NCBI GenBank assembly: GCA_910588595.1
Contig: CAJUQU010000047.1
Coordinates: 1 to 18,811, forward strand
Direction: 5' to 3'
Length of the DNA stretch: 18,811 bases
Source of the DNA: an uncultured Lachnospiraceae bacterium
GTDB taxonomy: Bacteria; Bacillota_A; Clostridia; Lachnospirales; Lachnospiraceae
Under the pieces are notes generated by a model. That model did no database searches, was not told the origin of the DNA, and saw nothing but the letters and a program-made list of their open reading frames with translations. A program made the position numbers and the translations under genes. Position 1 is the first letter of the stretch; each line of letters starts with the position of its first letter. Positions 14,194-18,811 of this stretch are shown here, one piece after another.

Positions 14194-14832
14194 ATGATCG
14201 ATATTTATTATGTGGAGGAGGATGAGGATATATCCCATGCAGTGAGGGAGTTTCTGGCGAGAGACGGCTACCGCGTGTGGGTGTTTCCGACGCTTTCGGA
14301 GATCAAACAGGCGCTCTGCTGTATGCTTCCGTCACTGGTGCTGGTGGACTGGAACATGCCGGAGGGCGACGGCAGATTCTTATGTCAGTGGATCCGCCAG
14401 ACATGGAGCGAGCTGCCGGTCATCTTTATCACCGTGCGGGGAGATCCGCGTGACGGTTATATCGTGAAACCCTTTGCGCTGGATGTTTTGATGACGCGGA
14501 TCCGCGCTCTGCTGCGGGGGCGTGAGACAGTACAGCAGCGCCTGACCTGCGGTGCATTGGTGCTTGACCGGAGAAGGAGGCAGGTGCTCTGCGGGGCGGA
14601 GACTGTCAGCCTGAGCCCGTCAGAGTACCAGCTGCTGCTGTACCTGCTACAGAATAAGGGCAGGACTGTCACGAGGGAAAAGCTGCTGGAGAAGATCTGG
14701 GATGCCAACGGAAACGCCGTCAATGACAACACGCTCACTGTGACCATGAAGCGGCTGCGCGAGAAGCTCCATCAGCCAGTCTGCCTGAAAACGGTGCGCG
14801 GCGTGGGCTACCGCATGGAGGAGACGGAGTGA
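14194..14832 (+). CDS. Short OmpR-family response regulator missing the alpha-4 segment
   Basis: The 212-residue protein starts 1 base after the LytTR gene stop. The receiver has acidic E9/D10, D52 in LVDWNMPEGDG, T80 and K92 in VKPF. A winged-helix domain (about 115-212) follows, with PSEYQLLLYLLQNKGRTVTR (142-161) and VRGVGYRM (201-208). Between RGDPRD and GYIVKPF roughly a dozen residues are missing, where family members have alpha-4 and the ADDY segment before the Lys. The gap is in frame. That face normally makes the dimer contact, so activation by phosphorylation may be altered or lost. An ATG at 14077 in frame lies inside the previous gene and would add non-homologous residues; MIDIYYVEED at 14194 is the normal receiver start. 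No partner kinase follows. Confidence 0.82.
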   Translation: MIDIYYVEEDEDISHAVREFLARDGYRVWVFPTLSEIKQALCCMLPSLVLVDWNMPEGDGRFLCQWIRQTWSELPVIFITVRGDPRDGYIVKPFALDVLMTRIRALLRGRETVQQRLTCGALVLDRRRRQVLCGAETVSLSPSEYQLLLYLLQNKGRTVTREKLLEKIWDANGNAVNDNTLTVTMKRLREKLHQPVCLKTVRGVGYRMEETE

Positions 14833-14852
14833 AAATATGAGTGAAAATATGA
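14829..14852 (+). repeat. Tandem 12-bp direct repeat at the end of the OmpR-type gene
   Basis: GTGAAAATATGA occurs twice, back to back (14829-14840 and 14841-14852). The first copy contains the stop codon of the response regulator. Confidence 0.85.
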
Positions 14853-14878
14853 CCAAAAAGAGCTTGCTTTTTACATAA
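14837..14878 (+). pseudogene. 13-codon frame, possible scar of a lost sensor kinase gene
   Basis: ATG 14837, just after the regulator stop and with GGAG (14826-14829) at fair spacing, opens a short frame, MSENMTKKSLLFT, ending in TAA at 14876-14878. In OmpR-type pairs the kinase gene usually starts at this place, and a start of this flavour would suit a kinase N-terminus. Nothing of a kinase follows. It may equally be meaningless. Confidence 0.25.
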
Positions 14879-14892
14879 GGCTGTGCTATCCT
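14864..14892 (+). promoter_or_regulatory. Probable promoter of the ABC exporter leader
   Basis: TTGCTT (14864-14869) and TATCCT (14887-14892) are exactly 17 bases apart, with a TGn extension before the -10. Transcription would begin near 14899, giving a leader of nearly 400 bases before the ATPase start at 15297. A TTGACA at 14910-14915 has no good -10 partner. Confidence 0.6.
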
Positions 14893-14943
14893 ATTAGAAA
14901 TTTATAGACTTGACAATGTTTTTGGTAACAGGAGAGAATGAAC

Positions 14944-15036
14944 ATGCCGAATTGCGATAATAAGAACGCACTATTTATTTCGATTATGCAGCAGATTCAG
15001 ATTTTTCAGCATACGGTCACAGACGATCACCGGTAA
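14944..15036 (+). CDS. Possible 30-codon leader peptide of the ABC exporter operon
   Basis: ATG 14944 is preceded at 7 bases by GGAGAG (14931-14936). Another ATG at 14938 is too close to that site. The peptide begins MPNCDNKNALFISIM and ends in IFQHTVTDDHR, with the stop TAA immediately followed by TGA. It has no resemblance I can name. Its position is what matters: the stop is 13 bases before the first arm of a set of alternative stems that control a terminator. A ribosome held near its end would cover that arm. This matches the layout of translated leaders of antibiotic-inducible exporter and resistance genes. Translation is not proven. Confidence 0.5.
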   Translation: MPNCDNKNALFISIMQQIQIFQHTVTDDHR

Positions 15037-15049
15037 TGAGATGGTGGAA

Positions 15050-15141
15050 CGCATGGCCGTAGGACGAAAAGTCTTATTTGGCTATGCGGCGATCGAAAGT
15101 GATTCGGACAGTTTATCTCGATAAATGGGGAGCCGCATGGT
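15050..15141 (+). promoter_or_regulatory. Mutually exclusive anti-antiterminator / antiterminator stems
   Basis: Arm 1 CGCATGGCC (15050-15058) pairs with arm 2 GGCTATGCG (15080-15088): 9 pairs including one G-U, with an inner TAGGAC/GTCTTA stem and GAAAA loop. Arm 2 extended to GCTATGCGGC (15081-15090) can instead pair with GCCGCATGGT (15132-15141): 10 pairs including two G-U. That second stem uses up the 5' arm of the terminator. The repeated word CGCATGG (15050-15056, 15134-15140) is what makes arms 1 and 3 interchangeable. A small TTTAT-CTCG-ATAAA hairpin sits at 15112-15125. Confidence 0.7.
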
Positions 15142-15180
15142 ATATACATGAAAGTGTATGTAACATGACGGCTCTTTTTT
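15130..15180 (+). terminator. Intrinsic terminator in the ABC exporter leader
   Basis: GAGCCG then CATG (15130-15139) pairs with CATG, a bulged A, then CGGCTC (15164-15174). An inner 6-bp stem (15145-15150 with 15157-15162) lies within it, and six T follow (15175-15180). It lies 117 bases before the ATPase start and so would switch off the exporter unless the antiterminator forms. Confidence 0.85.
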
Positions 15181-15187
15181 ATGCACA

Positions 15188-15264
15188 GGGGTGCGCAGGG
15201 AAAGTAGCAGCGCTGCTGCACGCACCCCGCGCGCGAGTAGGGGAGCAGATCATTCCCCTACTCG
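15188..15264 (+). repeat. Two further strong hairpins before the ABC ATPase gene
   Basis: GGGGTGCG (15188-15195) and CGCACCCC (15221-15228) enclose the palindrome AGCAGCGCTGCT (15206-15217). Then CGAGTAGGGGA (15234-15244) and TCCCCTACTCG (15254-15264) form a perfect 11-bp stem with a 9-base loop, followed by an A/T-rich stretch. The second could be a weak extra terminator or a processing/stability element. No gene is supported between 15037 and 15296. Confidence 0.75.
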
Positions 15265-15296
15265 ATTATTTAAATATTTCTGAGGAGGGACAGACA

Positions 15297-16289
15297 ATGA
15301 GAGTGATCGAGGCGGAGGCGCTGACCAAGAATTTCAGGGTGAAGCGCAAGGAGAAGGGTATGAGAGGCAGCATCAGGGCGGTCTTCCACCCGCAGACGGA
15401 GGAGATCAGGGCAGTCGACAGGGTGTCGTTTGGCGTGGAGGAGGGGGAAGTGCTCGCCTTTATCGGACCGAACGGGGCTGGCAAGAGCACGACGATCAAG
15501 ATGCTGACAGGGATCCTGTACCCTGACGGCGGCAGGGTGGAAGTGCTTGGCATCGATCCTGTGAAAAAGAGAAAGCAGCTAGCTTATCAGATCGGCACGG
15601 TGTTCGGGCAGAAGGAGCAGCTCTGGACACATCTGACACCGTACGACAATTTCTGTTTCTTCGGCGCGATCTATGATCTGTCGGGCGGAGAGTCCGAGCG
15701 GCGCATCGCGGAGCTTTCAGAGATCTTTGAACTTTCGGACTTCATCAACACACCGGTCCGGAACCTGTCGCTGGGGCAGCGCATCCGCTGCGAGATCGTG
15801 GCGTCTCTGATCCACAAGCCCAAAGTGCTGTTCCTCGATGAGCCGACGATCGGTCTGGACCCGGTCGTGAAGGAAAATATCCGTATGCTGATCAAGCAGA
15901 TGAACAGGGAGCTCCACACGACCATCTTTCTGACCAGCCATGACATCGGGGATATCGAGAAGCTCTGCAAGCGCATCGTCATCGTCAACTCCGGTCAGAT
16001 CGTGATGGACGACTCCATGGAGCATCTGAAATACCACTATCTGAATAAGAAGATCGTGGAGGTGAAGCTGCAGGAGGAGACAGTGCTGCCCCCGGCGGAG
16101 GGCATAACGATATTGAAACAGAAAGGCAGTCATGTCAGGCTTGAGGTGGACACCTCGGTGATGAAGATCAACGACGCGCTCCGCAGCATCGACGCGGAGC
16201 ATGTGGAGGACATCAATATCTCGAATATACCGCTCGAAAATATCATCATGGAGATCTACCGATCAGAGGGGAGGGAGAGAGCGCAATGA
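15297..16289 (+). CDS. ABC-2 exporter ATP-binding protein (COG4586 type)
   Basis: The 330-residue ATPase energises the exporter whose two permeases follow. Walker A is GPNGAGKST (57-65), with a Q-loop region GTVFGQKEQLW (100-110), a signature variant NLSLGQRIRCEI (156-167), Walker B VLFLDEP (177-183) and the switch His in TSHDIGDIEKLC (H215). The C-terminal about 80 residues are the extension usual in drug/Na+ export (NatA-like, daunorubicin-type) ATPases. The frame is open further upstream to 15078, but that part is the structured leader. ATG 15297 with GAGGAGGGA (15282-15290) and the normal MRVIEAEALTKNF start is right. It overlaps the first permease by 4 bases (ATGA). Confidence 0.93.
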   Translation: MRVIEAEALTKNFRVKRKEKGMRGSIRAVFHPQTEEIRAVDRVSFGVEEGEVLAFIGPNGAGKSTTIKMLTGILYPDGGRVEVLGIDPVKKRKQLAYQIGTVFGQKEQLWTHLTPYDNFCFFGAIYDLSGGESERRIAELSEIFELSDFINTPVRNLSLGQRIRCEIVASLIHKPKVLFLDEPTIGLDPVVKENIRMLIKQMNRELHTTIFLTSHDIGDIEKLCKRIVIVNSGQIVMDDSMEHLKYHYLNKKIVEVKLQEETVLPPAEGITILKQKGSHVRLEVDTSVMKINDALRSIDAEHVEDINISNIPLENIIMEIYRSEGRERAQ

Positions 16290-17077
16290 GAAAATATGTG
16301 GTGATATACCGCTCGGTGCTGATGGAAAATCTGCAGTATGCGGCAAATATCGCGATGGGATTTATCAGCTACTTCATGCTGAGCTTTATATTTATCAATC
16401 TGTGGGACTATATGTACGCGTCGCCGGAGGATCTGATCGCGGGGTACACGAAGGAGCAGATGATCTGGTATGTGATGATCACGGAGATGATCTGGTTTGG
16501 CGCGCGCTCGGCGACGATACGGCAGCAGGTGTCGGCGGATATACGGGGTGGGAATATCGCGTATCTGGTGAACAAACCCTACTGCTACCCGCTGTATATC
16601 CTTGCAAAATACACGGCGGAGTGGAGCATACAGCTGCCGATGTACGCTGTGCTCACGGTTGTGATCGGGGTGACAATGGTGGGAGGGATCCCGGGATTTC
16701 GGGGGATCACGCTTCTGGCGGCAGTGCCGTGCACAGTACTCGGGATGACGATCCACGCAGTGTTCAAGATATGTATCAGCATGCTGTCATTCTGGATCGA
16801 GGATGCCGACCCGTTCCAGTGGCTGTACGACAAGATGATCCTGGTCGTGGGAACGATCTTTCCGATAGAGATCTTTCCGGCAGCCCTGCAGCCGGTATTG
16901 AAGCTGACGCCGATCTATACGGTGTGTTACGGACCTGCAAAGCTGATCGTCGATTTCAGCGCGGAAAAGTGTCTGGAGATCCTGGCGGCGCAGGTGGTCT
17001 ATCTGGTCCTGGGCTGCGGGCTGCTGTTCTGGATCTATGAAAAGGGAGGGAGGAAACTGTATGTTAACGGCGGTTAA
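16286..17077 (+). CDS. ABC-2 type permease (COG4587-like)
   Basis: The 263-residue membrane protein has about six hydrophobic segments. It starts with the short amphipathic MRKYVVIYRSVLMENLQYAA typical of this permease class, then has IRGGNIAYLVNKPYCYPLYI (86-105), the conserved cytoplasmic region before the middle helices. Members pair with a COG4586 ATPase and a COG3694 permease to form an exporter of unknown or drug-like substrates (viologen exporter-type grouping, from memory). Its ATG overlaps the ATPase stop and its end overlaps the next permease, so the three are translationally coupled. The substrate cannot be told. Confidence 0.87.
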   Translation: MRKYVVIYRSVLMENLQYAANIAMGFISYFMLSFIFINLWDYMYASPEDLIAGYTKEQMIWYVMITEMIWFGARSATIRQQVSADIRGGNIAYLVNKPYCYPLYILAKYTAEWSIQLPMYAVLTVVIGVTMVGGIPGFRGITLLAAVPCTVLGMTIHAVFKICISMLSFWIEDADPFQWLYDKMILVVGTIFPIEIFPAALQPVLKLTPIYTVCYGPAKLIVDFSAEKCLEILAAQVVYLVLGCGLLFWIYEKGGRKLYVNGG

Positions 17078-17855
17078 AAATCAGCTGCGGGTGTGTGCGC
17101 TCTCAGTCAAGTACAACATTATGCGGGAGATGCTCAACAAGGTCACTTTTGTGACGAATGTCTTATTTATGATGCTCAACAATGCGACCTTTATCGTGCA
17201 GTGGGTGATCCTGCTGCGCCTGCGGGACGATGTCGGCGGCTATACGATGCGCGAAGTCATGCTGCTGTGGGGGCTTGCAGCGAGCAGTTGCGGTCTGTCG
17301 CAGATCCTGTTTGCGCGGGTATTTGCCCTGCCGGAGCTGATCATCAACGGCAAGCTGGACTCGTATCTGGTCCAGCCTAAAAATGTCCTGCTCAGTGTGA
17401 TGACCTCCGCGACAAATACCTCCGCGATCGGCGATCTGCTGTATGGCCTGCTGCTGATCTGCGTTTTCTGTTTCAGCGTGGAGCGCCTGCTGTTATTTCT
17501 GTTGTTTACGGTGACGGGGGCAGGGCTTGTGACGGCGTTTGCCCTGCTGATGGGCAGCCTGTCCTTCTGGTTCGTGCGCTCGGAGCTGTTTGCCAGTCAT
17601 ATGATAAACAGCGTGATCACCTTCGACACCTACCCGGACGGCATCTTCAAGGGAGCCGCCCGGATCCTGCTCTACAATGTGATCCCGGTGGGCATGATGA
17701 TCTATCACCCGGTGCACGTCATGATCGAGTTTGACGCGGCAAAGCTGCTGGCGGTGCTGGGGTATCTGGTGGTGCTGTCCGCGCTGGCGGTGTTTGTGTT
17801 CTACCGAGGGCTTAGGCGGTATTCCTCGAGCAGTCTGATGGCGGCGAGGATGTAG
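17061..17855 (+). CDS. ABC-2 type permease (COG3694-like)
   Basis: This is the 264-residue second permease of the exporter, with about six hydrophobic segments. LPELIINGKLDSYLVQPKN (near residues 94-112) matches the 'G.LD..L..P' region seen in this family, and NVIPVGMMIYHPV (213-225) precedes the last helices. An in-frame ATG at 17037 exists, but GGGAGGGAGG (17044-17053) is spaced for the ATG at 17061, so I start there. This gives a 17-base overlap with the first permease. The two permeases form a heterodimer with two ATPase copies (family knowledge). No further operon gene follows closely. Confidence 0.86.
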   Translation: MLTAVKNQLRVCALSVKYNIMREMLNKVTFVTNVLFMMLNNATFIVQWVILLRLRDDVGGYTMREVMLLWGLAASSCGLSQILFARVFALPELIINGKLDSYLVQPKNVLLSVMTSATNTSAIGDLLYGLLLICVFCFSVERLLLFLLFTVTGAGLVTAFALLMGSLSFWFVRSELFASHMINSVITFDTYPDGIFKGAARILLYNVIPVGMMIYHPVHVMIEFDAAKLLAVLGYLVVLSALAVFVFYRGLRRYSSSSLMAARM

Positions 17856-17889
17856 TGTGAAAAGAGCGTTTCACCATCCTGATTGGAGA

Positions 17890-17905
17890 GCCCGCTGAAG
17901 CGGGC
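17890..17905 (+). repeat. GC-rich hairpin after the exporter operon
   Basis: GCCCGC (17890-17895), loop TGAA, GCGGGC (17900-17905) form a perfect 6-bp stem 35 bases after the last permease stop. No T-run follows, so it is a possible Rho-independent-like pause, mRNA 3'-end stabiliser or processing site rather than a clear terminator. Confidence 0.6.
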
Positions 17906-17942
17906 GAATGGGAGTTAGTGTGGGGATTTATTGATTAAGGTG

Positions 17943-18722
17943 ATGAGAGGAGGGGGACAATGGGGGAGGATCCTGCATCATTTTCCAGATGGTGCACATT
18001 CCAAAGAACTAGGACCAGTATTAAATGAGATATGTAGGGAAGTTATATCGGGGGAAGGTGCAGGAAGCTATATTTGTCAGATAATTCGTAAAATACCAAC
18101 AGAAGTGATCGAGATGGTTGATAACGAAAAAGACTGGTCAGTTGCTCAGATTCAATTGATCTACAAAATACAGAGGGAGATGGAAAAAAATCGACAATTA
18201 CTTTTGTATTCTCAGATAATGGAAAGTGTTATTAATGACCTGATCGTTGTCTATAAGGAAGTATTTTCAGATATTGCGGCGTACGACATTCTTGGTTGCG
18301 ATGAACGTAAGTTTGCAGAGGCACTCACTGTATCCGAAGGAGCAGGAAAGGGGGGAGATCAGTGTATGAAATCAAGAGAACACAGGATCCGTGTAAGGGT
18401 GTTGAGAAATGTCGCATTTTCTGGAAAAAGAGACGAAGAGACTACTGTGAAAAAGGAGGTGCTAAAGAATGATCCAATTGGAGAAATGTATGGAGACTTG
18501 TATAATTACAAATGGGTACAGGTGAGGTTGGTAGACTATGCAAAGAAAGTGCATGAGAAACTTGTAGAATATTTATCGGAACCAGGGAAACAAGAGGAAG
18601 TGATTGAAATTCAGGGAACTTTTCAAATTCTGAACGACAGTGAAGGCGGACTGGAAAAAGCATATTTAGTCATCGAGGATAAATTAAAAAAGTATAAAGA
18701 AAATGTAACAAAAGAATTGTGA
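17943..18722 (+). CDS. Unrecognised protein, start uncertain, AT-rich
   Basis: A frame of about 259 residues that I do not recognise. It is mostly charged and helical, with no membrane segment. Residues about 50-115 (from ATG 17943) look like helices with QREMEKNRQLLLYSQIMESV. The C-terminal third is rich in Lys and Glu and ends in KLKKYKENVTKEL. It is visibly more AT-rich than every gene upstream, which suggests a different origin. The start is unclear: the frame has TTG 17931, GTG 17940 and ATG 17943, all with poor ribosome sites. The strong GAGAGGAGGGGG (17945-17956) is placed for ATG 17960, which is in another frame and ends after 22 codons (TGA 18026-18028). A strong internal site also precedes the in-frame ATG 18366. 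A frameshifted remnant or two merged genes are alternatives. Confidence 0.5.
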   Translation: MRGGGQWGRILHHFPDGAHSKELGPVLNEICREVISGEGAGSYICQIIRKIPTEVIEMVDNEKDWSVAQIQLIYKIQREMEKNRQLLLYSQIMESVINDLIVVYKEVFSDIAAYDILGCDERKFAEALTVSEGAGKGGDQCMKSREHRIRVRVLRNVAFSGKRDEETTVKKEVLKNDPIGEMYGDLYNYKWVQVRLVDYAKKVHEKLVEYLSEPGKQEEVIEIQGTFQILNDSEGGLEKAYLVIEDKLKKYKENVTKEL

Positions 18723-18732
18723 GAATATTGTG

Positions 18733-18768
18733 AAAATTCAATGAAGAAATAAATAACGGTTGAATTTT
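18733..18768. repeat. 9-bp inverted repeat after the last gene
   Basis: AAAATTCAA (18733-18741) and TTGAATTTT (18760-18768) are exact inverted repeats 18 bases apart, starting 10 bases after the stop. The low GC makes it a poor terminator. It may be a terminator-like end or an operator for a gene beyond the contig. Confidence 0.5.
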
Positions 18769-18797
18769 AGTATGTGGTGTTTTACAATTAACTTACC

Positions 18798-18811
18798 TAT
18801 ATGTACATATA
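18798..18811. repeat. 14-bp perfect palindrome at the contig end
   Basis: TATATGTACATATA occupies the last 14 bases and equals its own reverse complement. The contig stops here, so whether it extends is unknown. Confidence 0.7.

Noticed and set aside
15108..15113. ACAGTT as a LytTR binding site
   Set aside because: It is a single copy inside the transcribed leader, not the direct-repeat pair upstream of a promoter that LytTR proteins use.
14899..15181. Known riboswitch classes (c-di-GMP I/II, lysine, cobalamin, THF, ykkC/mini-ykkC) in the exporter leader
   Set aside because: I could not place the conserved cores of any of these classes by eye. The arms fit a translated attenuator better. 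A covariance search would be decisive.
15078..15296. Extension of the ABC ATPase upstream of 15297
   Set aside because: This part holds the terminator and hairpins, and the added residues do not look like an ATPase. The ATG at 15297 has a strong ribosome site.
17890..17905. Terminator for the exporter operon
   Set aside because: The stem is good but there is no T-run, so I list it only as a hairpin.

Overview
The window looks like a chromosomal contig from a low-to-mid GC Firmicute, most likely a Lachnospiraceae-type Clostridium relative. The evidence is a type II fatty-acid operon that uses FabK rather than FabI, a MarR/FabT-like regulator, a fused AccD-AccA carboxyltransferase, a GHKL histidine kinase with a LytTR regulator, and strong AGGAGG ribosome sites. 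This placement is inferred from gene types, not from a search. The first 45 bases are not biological: they are Illumina index/adapter sequence left on the contig end.

Bases 46-7113 hold a tightly packed + strand fatty-acid synthesis operon: fabD (3' end only), fabG, fabF, fabZ, accDA fusion, fabK, fabH and a MarR-family regulator. Together they load malonyl groups, run the condensation-reduction-dehydration-reduction cycle and regulate it. The biotin carrier (accB), biotin carboxylase (accC) and acyl carrier protein (acpP) genes are not in the visible part. The regulator ends 2 bp from the end of a convergent gene for a soluble chemoreceptor with a C-terminal zinc-binding CZB domain (7116-8522, - strand). 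That gene and a small membrane-anchored protein of unknown function (8673-9056) appear to be read from divergent promoters.

Bases 9169-11139 carry an ArsB/NhaD-type (ion transporter superfamily) permease followed at once by a cytidylate-kinase-like protein. After a non-coding stretch with two hairpins, one a good intrinsic terminator, comes a signalling cluster (11351-14832). It contains a six-TM protein that looks like a chemoreceptor cut off before its signalling domain, an AgrC-like GHKL kinase, a LytTR response regulator and a short OmpR-type response regulator that lacks the usual alpha-4 segment.

Bases 14833-15296 form a 464-base leader with its own promoter, a roughly 30-codon open frame, mutually exclusive RNA stems and an intrinsic terminator. 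It precedes a three-gene ABC-2 exporter (15297-17855, COG4586/4587/3694 type). The arrangement matches ribosome-mediated transcription attenuation of an exporter and is the most interesting item here. The last 0.9 kb holds an unrecognised open frame of visibly more AT-rich composition with an ambiguous start, and the contig ends on a 14-bp palindrome.
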